Of a DNA stretch of 7,967 bases, positions 1 through 6,821 are shown one piece after another. The notes beneath the pieces were generated by a model. The model was not told the DNA's origin and ran no database searches. It saw only the letters and a program-made list of their open reading frames with translations. How positions within the stretch are numbered: the stretch's first letter is position 1; each line of letters opens with the position of its first letter. The position numbers and the translations under genes are program-made. Source of the DNA: Caldifarciminota bacterium (GTDB taxonomy: Bacteria > WOR-3 > Hydrothermia > UBA1063 > CAJXJZ01); NCBI GenBank assembly GCA_027073945.1, contig JALTEL010000311.1, positions 1 through 7,967 of the forward strand, in the 5' to 3' direction.

Positions 1-15
1 CTGGCGGGAAGCTTC

Positions 16-633
16 CTAAAGAATAAGTAGAAGAGGTAGGAATAGATAAAAGTGGGATAATCGGGACCTCTCAAAATCGTAAAAGTTGGTGTCCCCTAAC
101 TTCGTAAAAGTTGGTGTCCCTTGACAAATGGCATCATCTTCGAGACGCTTCACTCTTACTGCCGGCCTATCAGTCAATACCGCAGGCCCATACCAGCAGT
201 CAAAAATAAATAGCCCCCCACGGTTTAAATGAACTTTGGCTGTTTCAAATACATCCTGTAAATCCTTATTGGTAGTTTGATAACTCATCACATGAAACAA
301 AGAAATTACTGCATCAAAACTCTTATCTGTCCGATAAGTTCTGACATCCCCCTGATCAAATGAAAGCCTTGCAGCCGCTGTCTTTTCTAACCTAATCAAT
401 CGTTTATTGGCTGCTTCAAGCATTTCACGACTCCTATCTATTCCGAGGACATCATACCCCTTACTGGCCAACAATTCCGCATGCCTGCCTGTCCCACAGC
501 CCAATTCCAAAATTGTCCTTGCATTCGGAGAATATTTGTGAATTAACCCATGAACAAAATTTGCTTCCTTCTCATAATCCTTATCACGATAAAGCAGATC
601 ATAATAATGCGCATATTCGCCAAAATTTTTCAC
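16..633 (-). CDS. Class I SAM methyltransferase, C-terminally truncated/altered
   Basis: A 205-residue class I methyltransferase. It contains the N-terminal YAHYYDLLYRDKDYEKEANFV, motif I ILELGCGTGRHAELLA (41-56), GIDRSREML (64-72, Asp66), a GDVRTY acidic region (95-100), AVISLFHVMSYQ (108-119) and GGLFIFDCWYGPAVL (139-153), with RVKRLEDD (160-167) still family-like. From about residue 169 the sequence is unlike the family: it is read from two copies of a direct repeat (GTPTFTK, then GDTNFYD) and a hydrophobic tail. Relatives usually continue to about 240-250 residues with the last beta strands, so the C-terminal strands and probably activity are lost, or the enzyme is shortened. It starts at GTG 631-633 (GAGG site 641-644, 7 nt away), overlapping the aminotransferase TGA by 4 bp (GTGA). 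It was probably a sugar N- or C-methyltransferase acting after the aminotransferase. Confidence 0.85.
   Translation of the reverse strand: MKNFGEYAHYYDLLYRDKDYEKEANFVHGLIHKYSPNARTILELGCGTGRHAELLASKGYDVLGIDRSREMLEAANKRLIRLEKTAAARLSFDQGDVRTYRTDKSFDAVISLFHVMSYQTTNKDLQDVFETAKVHLNRGGLFIFDCWYGPAVLTDRPAVRVKRLEDDAICQGTPTFTKLGDTNFYDFERSRLSHFYLFLPLLLIL
77..120. repeat. Tandem pair of 19-bp direct repeats, REP-/transposon-end-like
   Basis: The plus-strand unit TCGTAAAAGTTGGTGTCCC occurs at 77-95 and identically at 102-120, a 25-bp period. No further copy was noticed in the window. A GGGAC at 63-67 is the inverted match of the GTCCC at 91-95. The repeats begin where the methyltransferase loses similarity to its family (about 120-126) and encode its abnormal tail in two frames. 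GGTGTCCC-type repeats resemble those I recall near REP-associated (Y1-type) transposases. No transposase is visible here, so the identity is inferred. Confidence 0.7.
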
Positions 634-1748
634 TGCACCACCTCACGAATAGATTTTGCTACTCTCTCAATCTGCTCATCCGTCAGAGCCAGGCCGCTCG
701 GTATATAGAAGCCCCTCCGAGCAATACGCTCAGCTACAGGATAACTCTCACCCTCAAACAAACCCAACTTTTTAAACACCGGCTGTTCATGCATGGGCCA
801 AAAGAATGGACGAGTGCCTATCTTTCGCTCCACCAATCGGCGCGTCGCCTCCTTCGCATTAAAAGACACACCATCTTTTAATACCAACCCATAAACCCAG
901 TAGATATTTTCAGCATACCCTGTCTTTGCCAATGGCAACTGCAAACCCGGAATATTTTTCAATAATTCGGTATATCGATGACCCATCTGGTGTTTGCGAG
1001 TAATATGATCACCTAATTTCTCAAGTTGCGCCAAGCCGACTGCCGCCTGTAAATTGCTCATGCGAAAATTCCATCCAAGTTCCTCATGAACAAAACGTTT
1101 TTGAGTTTGAAAACATAAATTGCGTAGAGAACGACACCATTCAGCCACTTTTCCATCATCTGTTAAAACCATTCCACCCTCGCCTGTGGTAATATGCTTA
1201 TTTGGATAAAAGCTAAAGGTGCTTATATCCCCAAAACTACCACAAGGCTGTCCCCTGTAATCAAGCCCATGCGCCTCTGCTGCATCTTCGATGATCTTCA
1301 ACCCATATTTTTCTGCTAACGCTAAAACAGGATCCATATCTACTGGTAGCCCATAAATATGGACAACCATAATAGCCTTAGTCTTTGAAGTAATCCTATC
1401 TTCAATTTTATTTACATCCATATTCCAAGTTAATGGATCACAGTCAACAAGCACCGGCTTTGCACCTGCCCGAACAACAGCCGCCGCACACGAGATAATG
1501 GTAAAAGTAGGCATAATAACTTCATCGCCAGTGCCGATACCCAAGGCAGCCACAGCCACATCCAGTGCTGCAGAACCATTGCACACAGCCACACCATATT
1601 TCCGGCCTACCCGTGCAGAAAATTGTTCCTCAAATTTGTGAACAAATGGCCCTTCTGATGAAATCCAACCTGTATCAATACATTCCGCAAGATATTTTTT
1701 TTCATTACCATTAAGCAACGGTTCATTAACTGGAATAAATTCTGCCAT
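630..1748 (-). CDS. DegT/DnrJ/EryC1/StrS PLP-dependent sugar aminotransferase (perosamine synthase-like)
   Basis: A complete 372-residue aminotransferase of the sugar-nucleotide type, normal length for the family. It transfers an amino group, usually from glutamate, to a keto sugar nucleotide via PLP. Visible motifs are FIPVNEPLLNGNEKKYLAECIDTGWISSEGPFV (start), VCNGSAALDVAV (55-66, PLP phosphate region), GDEVIMPTFT (74-83), IIEDAAEAHG (152-161, Asp155 contacts the PLP ring nitrogen), and FSFYPNKHITTGEGGM (178-193) with the Schiff-base Lys184. The EDAAEAHG and ITTGEGGM forms and the opening IPVNEPLLNGNE resemble GDP-perosamine (GDP-4-keto-6-deoxymannose) aminotransferases. LegC/PseC-type C4 aminotransferases are close alternatives, so no symbol is given. 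ATG 1746-1748 follows AAGGA by 6 nt, and the TGA overlaps the next GTG. The family is certain; the substrate is a guess. Confidence 0.96.
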   Translation of the reverse strand: MAEFIPVNEPLLNGNEKKYLAECIDTGWISSEGPFVHKFEEQFSARVGRKYGVAVCNGSAALDVAVAALGIGTGDEVIMPTFTIISCAAAVVRAGAKPVLVDCDPLTWNMDVNKIEDRITSKTKAIMVVHIYGLPVDMDPVLALAEKYGLKIIEDAAEAHGLDYRGQPCGSFGDISTFSFYPNKHITTGEGGMVLTDDGKVAEWCRSLRNLCFQTQKRFVHEELGWNFRMSNLQAAVGLAQLEKLGDHITRKHQMGHRYTELLKNIPGLQLPLAKTGYAENIYWVYGLVLKDGVSFNAKEATRRLVERKIGTRPFFWPMHEQPVFKKLGLFEGESYPVAERIARRGFYIPSGLALTDEQIERVAKSIREVVQ

Positions 1749-1750
1749 AA

Positions 1751-2188
1751 TCAGTCCTTAATTTTTATTTTATCATCTTTAACAGCTTCAAAGCGAGTCT
1801 TATCTTTCTCCCCGGCATATGGCCCTTGTTTTACTTCAATCATTTCGCTTTCTTCCAACATCACAAAGCCATGACCTCCAGTTGCCAGCAAGATCACATC
1901 ACCAGGATAAAGAATACGGCTTTCAAGGTACTTCCTCTTATCATCATAGAAATCTACACGTACTTTACCGCTTTTGATGAAAAGCGTCTCCTGGGTAAAA
2001 TGGACTTCACGGAGCACAAGATTATGCACATGAGGAGGTATAGCATATCCTTGTGGATGTTTCATGTAAGCCAATTGCTGAGAAAAATCATTCGGAGTAA
2101 AGAATTCAATGCCATCCTTTTGAAATTGGGTGCGAATGATAATTGAAAGGAGTTTGTTTTGGTAAGTAACGTGCTCAATCATAGGCAT
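1751..2188 (-). CDS. Small single-domain cupin of polysaccharide loci
   Basis: A 145-residue single-domain cupin. Metal-ligand candidates follow the cupin pattern: PPHVHN (His53 and His55), Glu67 placed six residues before Gly74 in ETLFIKSGKV, and His106 in TGGHGF. Compared with the textbook motif there are extra residues between the HxH pair and the Glu. The C-terminal MIEVKQGPYAGEKDKTRF (116-133) looks like a conserved family signature. Unlike the FdtA/QdtA sugar ketoisomerases, no matching signature is seen, so a sugar isomerase or epimerase role is only one possibility. The start is either ATG 2186-2188 (4 nt after GGAG) or ATG 2180-2182 (10 nt after it). The second gives a MIE start, which I recall as usual for similar proteins. 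The aminotransferase begins 2 bp after the stop, implying a joint role. The reaction is unknown. Confidence 0.85.
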   Translation of the reverse strand: MPMIEHVTYQNKLLSIIIRTQFQKDGIEFFTPNDFSQQLAYMKHPQGYAIPPHVHNLVLREVHFTQETLFIKSGKVRVDFYDDKRKYLESRILYPGDVILLATGGHGFVMLEESEMIEVKQGPYAGEKDKTRFEAVKDDKIKIKD

Positions 2189-2192
2189 TTTT

Positions 2193-2197
2193 CTCCT
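2193..2197 (-). promoter_or_regulatory. Shine-Dalgarno AGGAG upstream of the cupin gene
   Basis: On the minus strand AGGAG is followed by four A and then ATG (2186-2188), with a second in-frame ATG at 2180-2182 ten bases away. It serves either start. The purine-rich site is clearly stronger than those of the flippase, glycosyltransferase and sulfotransferase genes upstream. Confidence 0.6.
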
Positions 2198-2262
2198 TTT
2201 TGGAAAGATTATTACACAAGAAAAGCAGTCAATATTTTGACTTCAACCACCAAACTCTCGAA

Positions 2263-3078
2263 CTATAACTCGACATATCTGAAAATTGATATCCATCGTG
2301 ATGCTGTTTGGTTTATAAACGAGATATCTTCCTTTGATAGTTCAGTTTTGTACGTCCCTGCTTTCCCTTTTCTCATAAATTTAAAATCAGCAAACCGCAT
2401 ATCCCCTCCATAGTTATAAAACTCTTCAAGTTTCTTCATATTCTCAAACGAGGATAACTCAATGCTTTCCAAGAATATATCATTAGGAATCGTATAACCA
2501 AGAAGTTTATATAATCTTCTAAGTACCTCACTAGGATTACTCTTTAGATCCTCGTAACGAACAAAATCAATGCTAACCGACGCCGGCGTTTTTTCAACCC
2601 AGCTTTGAACATGTTTACACCACGCGTTAATACCGAACAAAGGGGAACGTATCATTTCAGATAAGCTTCCATTAAAGCTGCCCAGATTTTTTAGAAACCA
2701 ATAGTAAGAAACCATTACATCACGAGGATCACGAATGATATAGATAACTTTTCTGTAAAACGGATTAAATACTGAGTGGCTTTTTATAACTCTATGTCCT
2801 GGAAATGGTAATATGTTTCTCTTAAGATCCCGGGAGCCATGAATATCTGGAATGAAATCATGTATGTTGAAAAAATTCACCTCGCGATTTATGTTACTCA
2901 ATTTTAAATGAATATTAGCCATCAAAAAAGATAGCCAAGTATTTCCAGATTTCGGAAAAGATACCAAATAAAGATCGTCATGTCGCCGCTCGACAGGTGT
3001 AAGTCTTCGAATATGATATGTCAAAACATATTTTATAGATTCCTTAAAAAGTAATTTTAGATCCTGTATCTTATACAT
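2263..3078 (-). CDS. PAPS-dependent sulfotransferase
   Basis: A complete 271-residue sulfotransferase, the normal size for the single-domain family. It would transfer sulfate from PAPS to a hydroxyl, here most likely on a sugar of the locus glycan or its lipid-linked precursor. Visible motifs are the 5'-phosphosulfate loop SFPKSGNTWL (40-49, Lys43), RVIKSHSVF with a likely catalytic base His101, the 3'-phosphate motif YIIRDPRDVMVSYYWF (113-128, Arg116 and Ser124), and RKGKAGTYK (236-244), the C-terminal PAPS-binding RKGxxG motif. All key residues are present, so it should be active. It has no signal peptide and is cytoplasmic. The ATG at 3076-3078 lies 24 bp after the glycosyltransferase stop, with a weak GGAA ribosome site. 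No PAPS-synthesis genes are visible, so PAPS must come from elsewhere in the genome. The acceptor is not determinable. Confidence 0.95.
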   Translation of the reverse strand: MYKIQDLKLLFKESIKYVLTYHIRRLTPVERRHDDLYLVSFPKSGNTWLSFLMANIHLKLSNINREVNFFNIHDFIPDIHGSRDLKRNILPFPGHRVIKSHSVFNPFYRKVIYIIRDPRDVMVSYYWFLKNLGSFNGSLSEMIRSPLFGINAWCKHVQSWVEKTPASVSIDFVRYEDLKSNPSEVLRRLYKLLGYTIPNDIFLESIELSSFENMKKLEEFYNYGGDMRFADFKFMRKGKAGTYKTELSKEDISFINQTASRWISIFRYVEL

Positions 3079-3102
3079 GACTATATTTTTCCATTTTTTA
3101 AT

Positions 3103-4404
3103 TTAAATGCGAGTCAAAATGTCTATTAAGTCATTTTTATCCCGTAATTTGTTTTCTAATTTTTGGGTATGCCTATTTAGTTCCATTAATAAATCCATTT
3201 TTTTAAGCTGTCTAATATTTGTGATATAAACCACATCATCATAATCTTTCATATCATCGCCTCCCATATAACCAAACAGGTCAAGACTGATTGCAAGTTT
3301 TGTTTTAAAAAAGCTTGTCCACCATAATACCGTGGAAACATCAGATACAACTATCTTACTCTTGAGTATCCATTTCTCAGCCTTTTCTGATTCCTTAAGA
3401 ATAACAACATTGTTGCAATTCTTTTTGATCTCTTTTAATATATTATTCCAAATAAAATCCCCTTTTGAATTTTGATGCAATTTAATGTCTATTTCCCATT
3501 TCGGTAATTTGTTGTGAAAAATGTTTATTACTTCTGACCATATCTGGAAAATTTGTTTCTTAATATCATCTTGCTTATCTTTTTTTTGAATGATTAACAA
3601 ATCAACAAAACCATAACTCGGCAAAATAGTAATTCTATCTTCTTCTATGTCTGTTGGATAAAGAAAATTATTGCATTCCTGCCCAATGATTTCTACTGGG
3701 TGTTGAATTAACATAATTTTCTCACTTTGACCCATCTCTTTTTCTGTTCTTTCTTTCTCTCTTGTTTTATACATTAAATAGTAATCATGATAGTTTTCTG
3801 AATTCTGCTTAAAAACCTTTCCTGAATAAACCTTCAATGCTGGGTGAAAAATTTTCCTTAAAAATATAAAAGGTAACAAGAAGTAGTCCAATAGAAACGA
3901 TATCTCTTCACGTATATTGCGTATGATTGACGCCAACCATACTGGAAGAATTGGGTATTTGTTTCTTATCCGGGATATAGCAAAAGCTTTTCGTGCACTA
4001 AAATCTGCATCCCAATTCATCGCCTCACGCCCCATCTGTATCGTAATGATCTGAGTATTTTTCTTTTTGGACCAATAGTAAAGATACATGTTTATGGGAT
4101 AAACATGATTATGCTGAATCACAAATTGCGGATTATATTTTTCGGCTAATTCAGAAAATGCCCTTGAATAAAACCTATGTCTCTTTAAAACACCCTGGTT
4201 ATCAGGAAGATAACATACCTCTATTACATCGCGTAACTCAGAAACTTTGATAAATAATGGATCTTTTCTATAGTTTTCCGCTACCACCATCACAATCCGA
4301 TACTGCTTCGAAAGCTCCCAGAAGTAATATACACCTGTGGTCCAAAAAAGGTGCAAGGGGCCAGGCATAAAAATGACTATTGGTTTGAAGGTATTCCTAC
4401 TCAT
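3103..4404 (-). CDS. Probable GT-B-fold glycosyl/polyol-phosphate transferase, family unclear
   Basis: A 433-residue protein with no certain family. The N-terminus, with FKPIVIFMPGPLHLFWTTGVYYF (6-28) and then KQYRIVMVVAEN, resembles the first Rossmann strand and glycine loop of GT-B glycosyltransferases. The C-terminal half has IDIKLHQNS (305-313), a stretch ending in VVILKESEKAEKWILKSKIVVSDVSTVLWWTSFFKTKLAISLDLFG (333-378). A KLHxxS-like motif followed by SDVSTVLW and a hydrophobic strand is the layout of the nucleotide-binding half of CDP-glycerol/TagF-like and polysialyltransferase-like enzymes. A hydrophobic, basic patch at about 152-190 could sit on the membrane. It is coupled to the flippase by ATGA overlap, which fits a glycan assembly role. 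It is very AT-rich and Lys/Ile-rich compared with the flanking genes, suggesting separate acquisition. An eight-A run encodes Gln273-Lys275. Function is inferred from fold-like motifs and position only. Confidence 0.72.
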   Translation of the reverse strand: MSRNTFKPIVIFMPGPLHLFWTTGVYYFWELSKQYRIVMVVAENYRKDPLFIKVSELRDVIEVCYLPDNQGVLKRHRFYSRAFSELAEKYNPQFVIQHNHVYPINMYLYYWSKKKNTQIITIQMGREAMNWDADFSARKAFAISRIRNKYPILPVWLASIIRNIREEISFLLDYFLLPFIFLRKIFHPALKVYSGKVFKQNSENYHDYYLMYKTREKERTEKEMGQSEKIMLIQHPVEIIGQECNNFLYPTDIEEDRITILPSYGFVDLLIIQKKDKQDDIKKQIFQIWSEVINIFHNKLPKWEIDIKLHQNSKGDFIWNNILKEIKKNCNNVVILKESEKAEKWILKSKIVVSDVSTVLWWTSFFKTKLAISLDLFGYMGGDDMKDYDDVVYITNIRQLKKMDLLMELNRHTQKLENKLRDKNDLIDILTRI

Positions 4405-5888
4405 GGCACGAACACTTTTTTAAGATAGATAAATTCTTTTTTAGAAAACACGCCAAGAATAAGAACCCCGGCAGAATATGCAAACACACCCAAGATGACC
4501 CTGCTTAAAAGAAACATAGTCTGATAATGTGCCAAATCATTTGCCAACTTTATCTTGACAAACATCAAAACTACAACCATGATTATAGAAGCCAATATTG
4601 ATTTCATGGTAATTTTTCGGTTCCAGTCTATTTCCCATATTCGACTTGCAACTCGTTTCGCGTAAATAAAAACAACAAGATAGCTTATCATTGTTGTTAC
4701 AGCCGCTACAGCGATATTCCTGAAAAAATAAAGAAAGATTAAATTTAAAACCAAATTGAGAACTGCTGCCACAGCGCTTATCTTAAACATAATCCTTGTT
4801 TTCATCCGCACGAAAAATACATTATCAAGGATTACAGTTAATCCATAAAAGACAATCCCTATAGCTACAATGGGTATCACCATGTATGCCTTGGATGCCA
4901 CCTCCGCATTAGCAAAAAGTGTTAGCAGTGGCTTGCTTAGTATAAAACAACCGGCAACAAAAGGAGTCGCCAAAAGTAAAAAGCCTTTTAACGTATAATT
5001 AATCATCGTTTGCGCTTCATGTTCTCTTCCTTCATCTACGGCTTTTGAAATAAGCGGAGGCAAAACAACCCCTGAAACTTTAGGGAAAAATATTATCAAT
5101 GAACCAAGCATATAAGCCGGATTGTAATAACCAACTGCTGTAACAGAAATAAAAGCCGCTATAAAATACCTATCGCTGCCGCTTAAAATAAAATCGACTA
5201 AGTAACTGAGTATCAATGGAAAACCGAGTTTAGCATCTCCGATAAGTTGCTTTATCCCGTAAAAATATGGTTTTAATCCGATCTCCCCCAACATCTTAAT
5301 TAATAAGGGTATTGTAATAATAACCATCACAAGGATTTGCAAGGCAAGTAATAGGTTGACTGTTAATTTCTGACTTAGTGCCAGTATAAAAAGGATCACC
5401 CCAATGAAAGCGTAAGGTTGAAAAACAGTCGAATAGTTGAAATACGCCATTCTATTTGTGTAACGAAAATAATCAGTGGATTGGCTCCATAGCGTCATTG
5501 CTAAGAGGTAGATCGGAATTAACCATATAGCTAATTGAAAATCATGTATATGCCTTTGTACCAAAGGATTAAAAAATAATGCAAGTAACGAAAATACAAT
5601 AATAACCGCTACCTGGAAAAGAAACTGCGGATAGAACAACTCTTGCCTTGCTTTTTTCTCCACAGAAGACGGTAAAAAACGCTTGTATCTAAATCCTACT
5701 CCAAAAGAGGAAATTCCAAACAAAAGCCCAAGTGTTGTAATAACCAGTGTATATCCTCCATAAACCGTAACCCCAATAGATTTTATCAAAATCGGCAGTA
5801 AGATAATGCCTTTTAGGTAAATCAGGATATGTCCGGAAAGAACAATAGTATTATCTTTGATGAATGACTTGGAGTAGGATTGAGACAT
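4401..5888 (-). CDS. wzx: Wzx-type polysaccharide flippase (oligosaccharide transporter)
   Basis: A 495-residue, strongly hydrophobic protein with about 12-14 predicted membrane segments spread over its whole length. It fits the polysaccharide biosynthesis/export family of the MOP flippase superfamily. The N-terminus, with FIKDNTIVLSGHILIYLKGIILLPILIKSIG, followed by YGGYTLVITTLGLLFGISSFGVGFRYKRFLP, is the usual first helix pair and charged loop of Wzx proteins. SGSDRYFIAAFISVTAVGYYNPAY (residues about 236-259) matches the conserved mid-protein region. Such proteins move undecaprenyl-linked oligosaccharide across the inner membrane. It starts at ATG 5886-5888 with only a weak ribosome site, 39 bp after the methyltransferase. 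Its TGA overlaps the next ATG (ATGA), which indicates translational coupling. Wzx proteins diverge strongly, so the symbol denotes the functional class rather than close identity. No wzy polymerase is visible in the window. Confidence 0.9.
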   Translation of the reverse strand: MSQSYSKSFIKDNTIVLSGHILIYLKGIILLPILIKSIGVTVYGGYTLVITTLGLLFGISSFGVGFRYKRFLPSSVEKKARQELFYPQFLFQVAVIIVFSLLALFFNPLVQRHIHDFQLAIWLIPIYLLAMTLWSQSTDYFRYTNRMAYFNYSTVFQPYAFIGVILFILALSQKLTVNLLLALQILVMVIITIPLLIKMLGEIGLKPYFYGIKQLIGDAKLGFPLILSYLVDFILSGSDRYFIAAFISVTAVGYYNPAYMLGSLIIFFPKVSGVVLPPLISKAVDEGREHEAQTMINYTLKGFLLLATPFVAGCFILSKPLLTLFANAEVASKAYMVIPIVAIGIVFYGLTVILDNVFFVRMKTRIMFKISAVAAVLNLVLNLIFLYFFRNIAVAAVTTMISYLVVFIYAKRVASRIWEIDWNRKITMKSILASIIMVVVLMFVKIKLANDLAHYQTMFLLSRVILGVFAYSAGVLILGVFSKKEFIYLKKVFVP

Positions 5889-5927
5889 TAAAGAATTTTT
5901 TTAGCCCAACATTAATTACAAGGATTT

Positions 5928-6821
5928 TTAAGTCTTTGAAACACTTGCCAAAATCGTATCACATTTTCCGATGGACGCGAGTTGTTTTTCATAAGCTGCA
6001 TGCAACTCTGGGGAATTAAAAAAATGCCATTTTTGGTGGCCGCCCGGTCTACCATTAGCAAGCCAGTATAGATGATTGGGTAAAGAATATCTTTGAATCT
6101 GTTTGATATAGTTCACTTTGAAATTTAGTTGGGCAAATAACATTGCCAGCGTCTTAGCGGTATACAAAAAGAGATGGCAGCTCCAATATGTAAAATTGGA
6201 AAATGCTTCATTGTTGTAAAGTGTCAACAATGCATCATCAGCATTCGGCACTTCCACGATAATTTGTCCGTCACCTGCCAGTATCTCACTCAATTCACCC
6301 AATATCGATCTTGGATCGGGGATGTGCTCCAACACGTGAAACATAGTTATGATATCGTACCCCCCCCCGATAATATCTTGCTGGATTTCGGATAGTTTCT
6401 GGAAAACCGTGAGTCCATGGCTTTGAAAATGATTCTTCAATCTTGCTTCAGGTTCCACGCCATGTGCAGTTGCAGCCAACTCCTGTGCCTTTAAAAGAAA
6501 TCCACCTGCCCCACATCCAAAGTCCAACAGTTTCCTATTTGGCAATACAGATTTGAGATACTGAAAACGTCGCTCGTCATCCCATGCAGTATCTCTCAGT
6601 ATGGTTTGTGGATCCGGAATATTTTCACCATGCATTCCGGCATCTTCATAAAAACCCTCTTTGATATGATCAAATGATGAAAGAAAAACAAGTCCGCAGG
6701 AAGCACATTCAAGAATTTCTAATTCAGGCATGTCACGCACGCTGCCTGGCCTTTTCTTAAACTCTGTGCCTCCACACAGATAGCATTGTCTCCGGTCTTT
6801 AGTTTCCTTATCTACCAACAA
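5928..6821 (-). CDS. Class I SAM methyltransferase with N-terminal zinc-binding CxxC pairs
   Basis: A 297-residue protein that probably methylates a sugar or glycan intermediate in the cytoplasm. The N-terminus carries two CxxC pairs (Cys13/Cys16 and Cys39/Cys42), a small zinc-ribbon-like module common in methyltransferases of polysaccharide loci. The SAM domain follows: motif I LLDFGCGAGGFLL (98-110), acidic GVEPEA (Glu123, ribose contact), YDIITMFHVLEHIPDP (155-170) and a glycine-bounded IIVEVPN strand (187-193). The C-terminal part contains SCHLFLYTAKTL and NHLYWLANGRPGGHQKWHF, seen in the same methyltransferase group. The start is TTG with a strong GGAGG site, overlapping the SDR stop by 10 bp. 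Residues Gly152-Gly154 are encoded by a run of nine G, so the reading frame could be unstable. The stop is 39 bp upstream of the flippase start. The family is firm; the acceptor substrate is unknown. Confidence 0.92.
   Translation of the reverse strand: MLVDKETKDRRQCYLCGGTEFKKRPGSVRDMPELEILECASCGLVFLSSFDHIKEGFYEDAGMHGENIPDPQTILRDTAWDDERRFQYLKSVLPNRKLLDFGCGAGGFLLKAQELAATAHGVEPEARLKNHFQSHGLTVFQKLSEIQQDIIGGGYDIITMFHVLEHIPDPRSILGELSEILAGDGQIIVEVPNADDALLTLYNNEAFSNFTYWSCHLFLYTAKTLAMLFAQLNFKVNYIKQIQRYSLPNHLYWLANGRPGGHQKWHFFNSPELHAAYEKQLASIGKCDTILASVSKT
6360..6368 (-). repeat. Poly-G(9) tract inside the methyltransferase gene
   Basis: Nine consecutive C on the plus strand (nine G on the coding strand) encode Gly152-Gly153-Gly154, between the motif I region and the FHVLEH motif. 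The present length keeps the frame open. Reading it by hand, eight G would give Gly-Gly-Gly-Thr-Ile-Ser and then TAA. Ten G would give 21 altered codons and then TGA. Either change removes the FHVLEH motif and everything after it. Confidence 0.9.

Noticed and set aside
7..16. Perfect 10-bp palindrome GGAAGCTTCC overlapping the stop of the truncated methyltransferase, as a terminator or attachment site.
   Set aside because: It has no loop and no T run in the direction of transcription, and it is short enough to be chance at the window edge.
1695..1702. Eight-A run near the aminotransferase start.
   Set aside because: It encodes the ordinary Lys-Lys-Tyr of the NEKKYL segment of this family and is likely to be chance.
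1826..2413. Plus-strand open frames across the cupin and sulfotransferase genes.
   Set aside because: They are antisense shadows of strongly supported minus-strand genes, with no ribosome sites or family-like sequence.
3580..3587. Eight-A run (coding strand) in the probable glycosyltransferase as a possible phase-variation tract.
   Set aside because: The gene is very AT-rich and encodes many Lys, so short A runs are expected. It is shorter and of a weaker class than the G9 tract.
5889..5927. A possible promoter or terminator between the zinc-ribbon methyltransferase and the flippase.
   Set aside because: Only 39 AT-rich bases, with no stable hairpin and no convincing -35/-10 pair; it is more likely a plain intra-operon gap.
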